64,000 nt of DNA, from the NCBI GenBank assembly GCA_009739215.1, contig VSJF01000003.1, positions 2,232,001 through 2,296,000 of the forward strand. Direction: 5' to 3'. Every line of letters begins with the position of its first letter. Within the stretch, counting starts at the first letter, position 1. Positions 35,591 to 46,542 of this stretch are shown here, one piece after another. This DNA comes from Floccularia luteovirens. Its lineage: Eukaryota > Basidiomycota > Agaricomycetes > Agaricales > Squamanitaceae. The position numbers and the translations under genes were made by a program. Below the pieces are notes generated by a model. The model searched no databases. It was not told the origin of the DNA and saw nothing but the letters and a program-made list of their open reading frames with translations.

Positions 35591-38500
35591 CTAGAAGACC
35601 TCTTGGCGTGCGATACTGTCTATGTCGTGTTGGTCGAGAAGAAGCCCATCCTCCTCGTCTACTCCTCCATCTATGATATATCCTGCTTCGTCCTCGATTG
35701 TAGAAGGTCCTCCAGTTCCATTTGATGTCCAATAACTGAATTCCGTTTCTATCTCTCTCCTGTCACCAAATTCTATTACACTTGGACATGGACTGGTCTT
35801 TATATCAATCCTATGTCCATGATCAGCATTACATATTCTAGCTTCACCTTCGGGGTCTTCGAGCATCCACGGATCGTTCCACAGTTCCCCAACTCGAGCG
35901 CGCCGAGCTGGGTCACGGACTAATAACCTGTCGACCATCCGTCGCGCACCCAAACTACGCACTAACGTAGGTCCGACCAGTTCATCATTCGGCAAGTTTT
36001 GCAAACCCCCTTCCCTTCTAGTTTCCTCGGGCCATTCCCATTCCCCCTTCGCAATACGCATCAGCCATGACCTGCGAGCTGCAAGATTACTCCTCGCTCC
36101 TTCTGTGCGCTCTCCTCCAATGTAGACTTTTGCTGCAGCGTTAGTACCGACACCTTCGCCAAACGGCAATCTTCGACCTATGAGGGCGTATAGGACTACT
36201 CCACAAGCCCATGCATCGGTTTCTCGAGCATCATAGACCCCATGGAGTACAGCCTGTGCATTAGCTGTTCTTCGGGCTCCACCTGTCACTAGTTCCGGAG
36301 CAGCATATGCCTCGCTTCCACAGCGCGTTTCCAGTAGCTCCGCATCACCGTCCGGTGTAACCTCAACAAATCGTGATAGTCCGAAGTCTGTAAGTTGAAT
36401 GAGTGGTGCCGGAAGTGAGTCCACAGTAGGACACGGGGAAGTGGGAGTAAGGTCTGTGAGTGCAGGTGTCGTCAAAAGAATATCTTTTTGAGAAGGGCTG
36501 ATTAGTAGGGGAGAAAGTCCAAGACATTCAGGGACGTACTCTCAAGCTTAATGTCTCTATGTACGAGACCAACGCCGTGCATCCAGCCAACGGCATTGCA
36601 CAGCTCACGCCAGATCTGCTGTAGTAAATTCTCAGCTGGGAGAGTTCTTATTAGATTTAGTGTAGTAATGTTCATGACTCATGACGCACTAAATTTACCC
36701 CACGCAATATCGTTGTTCACAAGGGCAAGGAGATCGCCACCTGGAAGGTAGGGCAGTATGAGCACATGATGTGATGGGGTAGATAGCGAGCCCAAGAGAG
36801 GAGTGATATTTGGATGAGATATGTGCTATGCAAGTATTAAAATGTTAGTATAATGGGCAAAAAATGGATTCAAATAGAAAGGAAGTGTAAGGGAGGACAG
36901 GGTTGCACTGGTGAGTCAAGAAGAGCTTTGGTGGTGTTGTTTACATCACTTCGTCGGGGATATAAAAGAAATAGAGAAAAAAGTACTTGACAGGTACAGA
37001 AGCGCATAAATAAAAATGATCAGAAGTAATAAATCAAAGAACCATAGTGCAAAAAAAAAAGAATAATCTTCTCATTGGCAAAGCAAGGTTGCGTATAATG
37101 CGGGAACAACCCTAGCTATAAATGCCTCGCATGCCGCCATCAAATACACCTACGACCCTACGTAGAACGGTATATGACTGCCGGAGCATGGTAGAAAACG
37201 CGCTTTTGCCTCACTCCATCCTTCCTCTCTTACGTTGATCAGTTTAACAGACCATCCTCTCAGGTGACACCTGAGACTGAATCAAACACCCCCAACAAAG
37301 CCTCATACCACGCAAAGAAAGAAAAATATAAAAAAGATGAAAGTTCTACTCACCCTTAGGACTTCTACTTCTCTCACGAACCCCACACGTGTACGTTCGG
37401 CATCTTCTCGTGATCCACCCACAGTGTGCCGAGGGGTTAGCTTGACCGCTACTAAACGACCACTTTCCTGTGTAGATACATCACATCTGCCATCCTCTCC
37501 ACCAGTGGATTTTATGCTACTCCGACAGAGACTTGTTTCCATGCCAACTCCCATCTCTCCATGACGTTCGTCAAGATAGGTTCTTCCAAGACTTGGGGCA
37601 GGACGAGTTCCGCGCACACGAGCTCGAAATTTTTTAAGACTCGCATTCCGTGCTAAAGTGGAATTTTCGCTTTTTTTAAGGCTTGCACTACGTGACAGGG
37701 TGGAATCTTTTAAGCAAAGATTTTGTAACCGAGGTGAGTTCTCCCCTTGGATGCTTGATTTCGCTGATAAATCATCCTCTATAAGACTTCTGATACTTGA
37801 GCTGCGAGAGACACTGCGAGAAAGGGACAACCTTGCCCGCGACCAATCAGCTTTCCTAGCTTGTAGTAACGAGACACGTGTAAGGTCATGAGCAAGCCAG
37901 ACCGAAGAAAAAGTTCCTTGTCCTAAATGCCGTTCAAGTCGCAGATAGGTGGAAGGATCCCGAACCTTGGCATTGGAGGGGAACTGCGAAGAGGTAGGTG
38001 AAGCGCTTTGCACTGGCGAGAAGTGAAGAGGCGTAGGAGAAGGGGTTTGAGCTGAGAGATGCAAGTATGAAGCAGATGGGGATTCAAGAGACTGATTGAG
38101 TTCTGATGTAGATGTAGATGTTGGCAACGATGAGAATCGGAAAGGGAATGTTGGTGAGGATGAAGACGGCGTTGTTGATTGTGTGTATTCATACAAAAGC
38201 TGGGTACCCCTACATGTCAGTCCTGCAAGTGTAGGAGTTCGAGTTTGCACGCAATCCTCAGAGGCGAATCTTCCAGATAGACTACTGGAAGCGGGTGTGC
38301 CGCTAGTCTTATTGAGCGGTAGGATAGCAACAGAGACAAGAGGCGGAGAAGACGAGATGAGTGTCCCAGGACCTGGCTCTGGATAATTGACTGGGTCATT
38401 CCCGTCACAGGCTCCTTGAACTAACTCAACGGCGGTATTGCGGCTCGGAATTTCGCGCGTTTCACGTTCGGAATCAATTCTCTTATCAATAATCAATGAT

Positions 38501-39396
38501 TTAGACAGTGGTTGGAATAACAATGCTCGAGATGGTGAACTGTGCTCTCGTTCAGATGCGAGTGTGGGCACCATGTTGGTTTGGCGTGGTGTAAGCTCAT
38601 CGGGATGGTCCGGTTCATGTGTATGTGTGAATATCTGGGGAACCAGATATTGTTTCTTATCATCACCATGGACAGGCAGGCTAACAGCGCGATGACGTGG
38701 TGACAGTGTAAAAGGGGCTAAGTTTGGGTCTGATGAGACTGGTGGTCGTGGTGGAGGTGGTGTTGGTAAACGTTTAGGAGATGAGTTAAACAATGAGTCA
38801 GTAGGAGAAGAGGATGTCCAAGAGGATGAAGACAGAGAGGGTTGCGAAGACATGGGCGAAGGCGGTTGGAAATGAAGGAGAGGCGTAATGTTTGTCGTTA
38901 GCAAGTCCAAATCACGGAGAGTATTGTTCGAATGATTCGAATCGAGATCAAGGAAATGGAGCATGGTTTTCGGTGCGGGTTCACCTACACTTGATGCATG
39001 ACGCGAAAAGAATATATGGGGAGAGTGTATCGTCTGCGGATCGGTAGTTCTGTGCGAGAGCGTCGGTGAAAGTGGCCGTGGAGGCGAAGGTGGGTGGATG
39101 GGCGTGGAAAAAAAGTCTTGAGTGAGAGAGTGCGAAGGTTGTTTATTCTCCACATTCTCGATAACATTCGATGCAGTGGGGCGAGGAGAGAAGGGCATCG
39201 AATGCGTGGAGAATGGAGATGCGAAAAAAGCATTCGTCTTGGCACCTGATGTCGATATTGGGGGAGAAGGAGGACAGGAAACTGATATGTCAGAGAATGT
39301 TGAGGAAAGGGATGGTGATGTACTGGTGCTGCCTGTAGATAACGACGAGAACGAGCGCAAAGAATTTGATGGCTGGGGAGATAGAAAAGCCAACAT
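35591..39396 (-). CDS. Large Ser/Thr protein kinase with disordered N-terminus and N-lobe insert
   Basis: First in-frame ATG at 39396 (MLAFLSPQPSNSLRSF). About 490 residues rich in Ser, Pro and Thr come first. The kinase domain follows: glycine loop HLGQGTFSSVWLA (about 37880-37925), a Ser/Arg-rich insert of about 140 residues, then the beta-3 lysine in LVAVKLTPRH (about 37440). A 490-base intron (about 36840-37330) precedes HISHPNITPLLGSL. The catalytic loop HRDIKLEN is split by an intron, then come QLTDFGLSRF, GSEAYAAPEL, DAWACGVVLYALIGRRLPFG and a final acidic tail. All catalytic residues (K, HRD, DFG, APE) are present, so it should be active; group looks CAMK-like. The insert repeats a Ser/Ala-Ser-Leu-Lys-Lys pattern twice. 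Total is roughly 1,050 residues. The specific orthologue is not recognised. Confidence 0.85.
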
Positions 39397-40649
39397 ATCG
39401 TCAGGGAAGAAGTTGTAAGTAGCAGATTCGGAAGTACAAAGGAGAAGGTCGCAGGTGGAGCGACTCAAGAGTAGTCATTTAGCGCTCGTTCATAGTCACG
39501 TGGCATCGATCACGTTACTGATAGTAATAGTATACCTTGCTAATGATCACTTATCACGACTCAAGATATGATATGGATTGTCGCAATGCAACCGCATGCA
39601 TTAATTGATGAACGTTTGAACAGTAGACACTACTTGTTCGTTGATTTTGACGATATAGCTAGTATAGTAGCCACGGGCGAGGAAGTCTTTCCAGACAACC
39701 GGTCACTGAAACCATAACGCTGTTTATTCGGAGTTTTCAACTGTATGTTTGGGTGCTCTGAAGCACGTATCACTGAACCGAGATCAGCTGTACTGAGTTA
39801 ATCATCCGGGTATAGGTAAACTTACAAGCGGTACCCAGATTTGCTGTTATCGATCAACTCGCGGTTTCTGGAATCGCACAGGCCAACTACTGTGGGTACC
39901 TGTGATTTTTAGAGTAGTATTCAAGTCCAAAGAAGATAGTCATATAGCTCTCAACTGCTTGAGCTCCGGCTTCAGAGTCAGCTGTGCGTTATCGGCCATC
40001 TACGAATTCTAGAGTTTGGAAATAACTGTGAGTGCAGTCTTCTCTCCATATTCTGTGGCAGCTTCTTGAGCGATAGATGTTACTGACACTACCCACATGT
40101 TATACAGGACCCGGACTGGCCGCATATATTCGGGGAGCTGGAAGTTCACGGTAAATTGTAGTCCCGGGTATACTTATGTAGTGAGACCTCATGCTACCTT
40201 TGAGCTTCCATTCCTAACAAATCAAAACACTTACCGAAGTATTCAACAAATCACCAATCATTAATGTAACAAAGTCCCTCTACATACATCCTGGAAATGC
40301 TATTCAAACTTAGATCATATGAAGACTTAAGAGCGATGGCCTCTCCGAATACCAATGTACATATGTCATCAAGAAGTCCATTCCAAACTGAGCTATCACT
40401 GTATGCGGTCAGCTGCCAACACCTTTCAGCGCATATGTAAGTCCTCCTATTCTCAGTAATGCTTGGGTTATGAGCAGGCACATTTTACCAAAAACCAATA
40501 TATCGTCATATGCATATTTCATAGCCAAAGTTAATGATGTACGAGCTATTTTGTGGTATTCCACCATGATACAAGCAGAGGATCAAGCAGCGACTTCAAG
40601 CAACGAAGAGAAATGAACTAGATTGTATCCTTTGTGGATTTTACTCTCT
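39397..40649. other. Intergenic; right part is the 3' flank of array copy 1
   Basis: No supported gene. The stretch about 40490-40640 matches the 3' flanks of array copies 2 and 3 (about 44330-44420 and 48690-48790), sharing a TTTTGTGGTAT block. A minus-strand open frame at 40251-40481 is unrecognised. Confidence 0.5.
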
Positions 40650-43399
40650 TCAATTCACTAAGACAGTAACACCAACTTCGTCATCTTCAAATAAACCATC
40701 CGGAATTTCTTCGTCTTCGTCTTCTTCGTTTTCTTCGTCCCCTTCGTCTTCCTCGTCTTCCTCGTCGTCCTCCCCTTCTTCCTCGTCCTTTTCATCGTCA
40801 ACGTCAAGTTCCTCTTTTTCGACATCGATCTCTTCCCCCTCCTCTTCGCCTTGAATTTCTTCACTTTCTACCCCCTCTTCCACCTCTTCATCTTCTCCAC
40901 CTTCTCCTTGCTCCTCTTCGCCTTTATCTTCACCTACCACACCCTCACCTTCTTCATTCTTTACTTCTACCCCTCCTTCTGTCTCCTCCACAATTGTCTC
41001 ACCTGCCTCTTCGGCTGCTTTCCGCATGCTGCCATCATCTTCCTCCTCATCCATGCCTAAATAGAAGAGTAAAAGGACTACAAGCTATTGAATATCCGTA
41101 GGTGTCAGAAGCGGTATACTGGCAAGTCGTTGAACAACGTACAGGATGGTAACCAGGCTTTTTTCCTTTGTTCTTCTTCTTCGGCTTCTTTTCCTTAACC
41201 TTTATTTCCTTAATTTTAACCTTCTTTCTTCTTTCTTAACCTTCTTCTCCTTGACCTCTTTCTCTGCTTTCTCTTCTTTCTCCGCTTTCTTCAATTCTTT
41301 GGCTGTTTTCTTTTCCTTTGCCTTCTCTTTCTCCTTTTTAACCTTTTCGGTGAGCTTTTCTCTGGTGGTCTCCGCAATGACCTTCTGCAACAATTTCATT
41401 GAGCGAAGGACCTTCATGGGACTAAAGAGTTCCGTCAACTTGTTGAAGATTTGCTCTGAATTGTGGCGGACTCCATTTTCGCGCCACTTCTCGATCACCC
41501 ACAGTAGTGTTTGCTTGAGCGAGCCAGTACGTATATTCCACCGCAAACGGAATAGCTGACCAAAGAGGAAGCGCAGTGCGAACGTGATGCAATTGTTTAT
41601 GACTGGGTTGTATTTACCCTTTCCTATGGTCATAGGGACCACAAGCTTACGGAATGTCTTGGACGAGTACTGGCGCGCGATCCGTTCGTCTTCAGAGAGT
41701 GCTGCATCCTCACTTGCCTCGTAAACTTTCACGTCCTCATCACGTTTACAGTTCCCCATTTCTTTAATCACTCCAATTCCTATTTGAATGACATCAAGGC
41801 ATTGGTCTGGCACCGGAATGAATGTACGCACCCATCCCAACACGCGCTTCATGCGTCAAATTCGTACGCCAAATGGGAATTTTGACTGTATGAGTCATTT
41901 TCTCAACAGGGACGAGGGAAATAGCGAGCGTTTCGTCATCGTTCTTATGCAAATGGTAGAACTTGTCACCGACTTGGATGGACCAGTGTTGCATCAAAAT
42001 ATAGTGCTCTAATTCGGCCTGGTCGCGGAACTCTCGCAACATCTTGTTAATTCCAATGGCCTTCTTGAACTCGATTGGTTGCAAGACAATATAAACACCT
42101 TCGTATTTCTCTTGCGTCGGCAGGTCATCAATATCTGGTGATGCTGGTACTTCCATCGTAGCAGGCAGTTCATCACCATCAGTCTTGCTGTTGCGCCGTA
42201 GTAACAATGTAGTGCGGCTTAGCATTGACCTGGGATATTGAAGAATTAGCTCAATCATTGATTCTAATACTGGTGCATACATGCTGAAGGTTTTCTTGGA
42301 CTTATTCAAATCTACAGCAGTTTCTTCATCGATCGCTAAACTCTCTGGTTCATCAGTGAGCATATCATCGATAACCTCGTTGGGTGGTGCATCGCCGGCC
42401 TCATCTTGAACAGCTCCATCAGTATCAATCTGGGCTTCTGCTTCTGCTTCATCCGCTGCTTCATTGACTGTTTCTATTTCACCCTCCTTCGGCGTCGCAG
42501 GTGTATCGGATTTTGAGGAACCCTTCCTTAACAGTTTCCATGTTAATGCTTTCCTAGCAAGACGGATCAGCAGAACAAGAACAGGAAGTTGATGTTGGAC
42601 CTCACCCCATTGTAGCAAAGTCCTTCGTTTTTTTCTCCTCAGTCTTTGCTTCAACTTCGATTTCCACACTTTCTTTGACATGATCAGGAGTTCCTTCATT
42701 ATCATCTGCCGGCGCAGATTCCTCTCCTATAGCTTCACTGTTGCCATTCTCAGCTTCAGCTTCAGCTTCGCCTGCTACTTCAGGGTTGGCCTTTTCGCCT
42801 TCCTTTTGCGTCTCGGGTGCATCGGATTTGGAGGAACCCTTCCTCAGGAGTTTCCATGTTAGTGTTTTGCTATCAAGGTGTATAAGTAATAAAAGAACAT
42901 AAAGTTGATTCTAAAATATCACCCCATTATAGCCAGGTCCTTCAGTTTATTCTCCTCAACCTTTAATTCAACCTTTTCTTCAACTTCCGCACTTACTTCG
43001 GCAGGCTCTGTTGTGTCGCCATTGTCGTCTGTTGCTTCAGCTTTATCTTCCACAGCTTCATTGTTGTGATTCTCCGCCTCGGGTTCAGCTTCGACTGGCA
43101 CTTCAGTTTTGACATCTGGGTTGATTTCTTCGTCCTCTTTTGGCGTCATAGGTGCATCTGATTTATAGGAACCTTTCTTCAACAGTTTCCAAGTCAATGC
43201 TTTGCTATCCCGGTAGATCAGCATAACAAAGGCTTAAACATGACTCTATTCCTCACCCTTTCATAGCCAGATCCTTCAGATTCAAGTCTTCAGCAGCTTC
43301 GGCTGGTGCAGCAGTTCCTCCATCTTCATCTAGGGGGATAGTGGAAGCCGAGCCAGATGTACTTGTTCTTTTGGCAATCTTGCGGGTGAACCCCATCAT
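40650..43399 (-). CDS. Papain-like His/Cys-domain protein, array copy 1
   Basis: ATG at 43399 (MMGFTRKIAKRTSTSG). Three exon modules follow, each beginning ALTWKLLKKGS-like then KSDxPxxPKE and an acidic stretch (starting about 43200, 42870 and 42550), separated by introns of about 50 bases. Next come FSMSMLSRTTLLLRR, the domain with KYEGVYIVLQPIEFKK, EFRDQAELEHYIL, QHWSIQVGDKFYHLH, then IGVIKEMGNCKRDED and KYNPVINNCITFALRFLFG. A histidine in HWSIQVGD and a cysteine in NNC suggest an LRAT/PPPDE/NlpC-P60-type papain-like fold. A Lys/Glu-rich helix follows, then an intron and an acidic tail exon (40650 to about 41085). In the Lys-rich tract (41211-41240) the frame is off by one relative to copies 2 and 3, ending early at RLKLRK; the tail may be lost or a base miscalled. 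Confidence 0.6.
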
Positions 43400-44425
43400 A
43401 ACAAGATCTGGTAGACAGCTGTGTAACCTGTTATTTTAAAGGCTTGCTTGCGGATTCCCAGGTAACAGCTCGACCAGATTATGGGAGATCTGTCAAGGTG
43501 GTAACAACAGCTGATCTCCAGTGCTTATATACGGCGGAAATTGTGGCAACTCAGTATCACAAACTGTCATCCCTTTCTTTCCAAAACTAGACGGGTAGGA
43601 AATCTAGGGTGCTCGTGGGTTCCGTACGTACAATACAAATTGATCTGGACAAAGTCGTGGCAGACGGTACAGATATAGTGAAACACTTCCATGGCGATGT
43701 GGCACTGTTCCCCGCACATTGAGTTACCCCTACTGGCCCGTGGATGCAGGTGCAATCAGATGATCATGTTGTCAGATTATCAAGGTTTATGGCGCCAATT
43801 GGATGAAGAAATGACTCTGTAGCGATGCAGGGATGATTTCACGGGTTTGCCGTATCTCACTTTAGGTACCCCCACACTGATATCCCTGAAATGGCAAGCA
43901 TGAAAGGGCAAGCATGACCAATTTACAATGAGTAACATAAGATTTAGGGCCAGCTTATAGCATAACTGTTGTATGCTAGTCGTGTAGATGATTCCGATAA
44001 CCTGCGACTGGGTGTTGTCTGCTTTGTTGTCCGTTTTGTATCCGCGCCATGCCAAATATAGGTGAAAAAGATGTGAACGAGAACGCGCTAATGCACTGAT
44101 GGATGATTACACAGAAGGTTAAACTGTTACTACATTGATTGTGTTTCACTCCTTGACATTTCTAACTGGCATCTAGGGCTATCCTGATACAAAACGTATG
44201 TACACCCAAGTGAGTGCTGCGCACTCCGATTGGTCTGCACAACTGCAAGACTTACCCGCCGATACACCGGATTTCTATCTAGGTTGTAAGTCCTCCTTTT
44301 AACAAAAGCCTATCAATACTCGCATATGCATACATTGTGGTCAAATTTAGTGATACATGAGTCATTTTGTGGTATCTTACGATGATACAAACAGAAGATC
44401 AAGCACTCCTCCCTTTCACCATCCT
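43400..44425. repeat. Array flank: promoter side of copy 1 and 3' side of copy 2
   Basis: 43430-43780 matches the upstream flanks of copies 2, 3 and the fourth flank (shared CAGCT-GACCA-AT-ATGGGA-type block, and a later AATGGCACTG-like block). 44160-44425 matches the 3' flanks of copies 1 and 3. No gene is supported inside. Confidence 0.6.
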
Positions 44426-46542
44426 CTACTCCCTCTTTGTGTCAACGTTAAGTTCCCCCGGCACCGAACTCTTCTTCTTCGCCTTCTTCTTCACCTTCTT
44501 CACCTTCTTCTTCATCTTCAACTTCATCACTTTCCATTCATAACTTTCCGTTTCATCACTTTCCACTTCATCATTTTCCACGTCCACGTCCAATTCTCCT
44601 TCTACTTCCCTTTCTACTTCCCTTTCTACTTCCTCCCCTTCTTCTACCCTATCTTCCATCTCTTTTGCAACAGTCTCCCCGGCCTCTTCGGCTGATTTCT
44701 GTATGCTGCCATCGTCTGCCTCTTCTTTCATGCCTAAATAGAAGATCAAGAGGCGTGCGAGCTAATGAACATTTGTAGGTGTCAGCAAGTGGTATGCTAG
44801 CAGGTTGTCGAACAACATACTGGATGTAAGCTATTCTTCCGCTTCTCTGCCTTAAACTTCTTGACCTTGAACTTCTTCAGTTCTTTGGTGTTGTTCTGTT
44901 CCATTTCCTTTGCCTTGCTTGCCTTTGCCTTTGCCTTCTCAAGCTTCCTAGCTCTGGTGGTCTCCTGAATGTCCTTGTGCAACACATTCATTTTGAGGAG
45001 CGCCTTCATCGGACTGAACGGTTCTATCAACTTTGCCAAGATTTCCTTGGGAGAGTAGTGGATGCGATTCTTGCGCCACTTCTCGATCACCCACAGCAGT
45101 GTTTCCTTGAGCGTGCCATTGCGTACGTTCCATATTAAACGGAATAGCTGACCGAACAAGAAACGTAGTGCGAAATCAATGCAATTGTTCCCGATTACGC
45201 TATATTTGCCATTCCCTAGGTTAACATTGGGTATCAAAGGCTTCTGATACGTCTTGGACGAGTACTGGCGCATCCTCCGTTCTTCTTCAGAGAGCACTTT
45301 GTCCTCACTCTCCTCGTAGATTTTCATGTTCTCGTCACGTTTGCACTTGCCCATTTCCTTAATCACTCCAATCGCTAAATTGCATAACATCAGGGTATTG
45401 GACTGGCATTGAATGAATTTACACACCCATTCCGGCACGCTCCTTGTGCGTCAAGTTCGTATGCCAGATGGGAATTTTGACTGTTTGAAGCTGTCTTACG
45501 ACATGGACGAAAGAAATACCAATTTTGTCATCATCGTTTTTATGCAGGTGGTAGAATTTGTCACCGACTTGAATGGACCAGTGTTGTATCAATATGTAGT
45601 GCTGTAGCTCTGCCTGGTCTCGGAACTCTCATATTATTTTCTTAATGTCGTCAGCACCTTTGAACTCGATTGGTTGCAAGACAATTTAAACACCCTCGTA
45701 ATCATCTTGCGCCGGCACGTTATCGACACTTGGTGCTTCTGTAGTAACAGATGATTCGTTACCACCCATCTTGCTATTGCGCTGTAACAGTGTGGTGCGA
45801 TTCAGCATTGACCTAGGATAATGAACGGTTTGGCAAAGTCATTGACTCAGATGCTGGTGCGTACATGTTGAAGGATGTCTTGGACTTTTTCACCTCTACA
45901 GTGGTTTCTTCGGCCCCTAAACTCTTTAACTCTTCAGTGAGCACGCCATTTACAACCTCGTCGGGTGTCCTGCTGCCATTCCCAGCTTCGCCTGCTACTT
46001 CAGGGTTGGCCTCTTCACCTTCTTTTGGCATCCCAGGCCCATCGGATTTGGAGGAACCCTTCTTCAAGAGTTTCCATGTTAGCGTTTTTCTATCAAGATG
46101 CATAAGCAATAAAATAACATGAGCTGATTCTAAAATATCACCCCATTATAGCCAGGTCCTTCAGTTTATTCTCCTTTCAATCTTTTCTTCAACTTCCACA
46201 TTTGCTTCGGCAGGCTCTGTGGTGTCGCCATTGTTGCCTGCCGGTTCAGCTTTATCTTCTACGGCTTCAATTTTGCCATCCTCGCTCTCAGGTTCAGCTT
46301 CGACCGGCACTTCAATTTTGACATCTAAGTTGGCCTCTTCGTTCTCTTTTGGCGTCGCAGGAGCATCCAACTCAGGGCTTTTCTGTACTTGCGCATCAAT
46401 AGATCAAAGGTTTGAACTCGACACCATCCCTCACCCTTTCATAGCCAGGTCCTTTATATTCAGGTCCTTTATATTCAAATCTTCCGCAGTCTCATCTAGA
46501 GCTTGATGTGGTTGTTGTTTTGGAAAGCGTGCGGGTGAACAT
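44426..46542 (-). pseudogene. Papain-like His/Cys-domain gene, array copy 2 (broken)
   Basis: Same gene as copies 1 and 3, start ATG at 46542. Lesions: a deletion of about 20 bases in exon 1 that brings a stop after about 16 codons, a deletion inside the first ALSW module that shifts frame, and two nonsense codons in the conserved domain (TAA at 45686-45688 where copies 1 and 3 have TAT, and TGA at 45629-45631 where they have CGA). The rest of the domain (EFRDQAELQHYILIQHWSIQ, KYSVIGNNCIDFALRFL) and the tail exon (GMKEEADDGSIQKSAEE) remain open, so decay is recent. Two ALTWKLL modules remain (about 46390 partial and 46085). Confidence 0.75.

Noticed and set aside
38096..38386. Plus-strand frames within the kinase N-terminus
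   Set aside because: They lie opposite a continuous 700-codon coding exon and have no independent motif.
39396..39468. Upstream extension of the kinase frame to 39468
   Set aside because: The extension begins at TTG; the first in-frame ATG is at 39396, and the upstream ATG is in another frame that closes after 25 codons.
44357..44695. Plus-strand frame rich in Leu/His/Phe opposite the tail of array copy 2
   Set aside because: Antisense shadow of the acidic and Lys-rich coding sequence on the minus strand; its composition comes from GAA/GAG repeats.
45410..45430. Third nonsense codon (TAA after GMGV) in array copy 2
   Set aside because: It falls inside the intron that starts GTGTGT here (GTGCGT in copy 1, GTTTGT in copy 3), so it is not a lesion.
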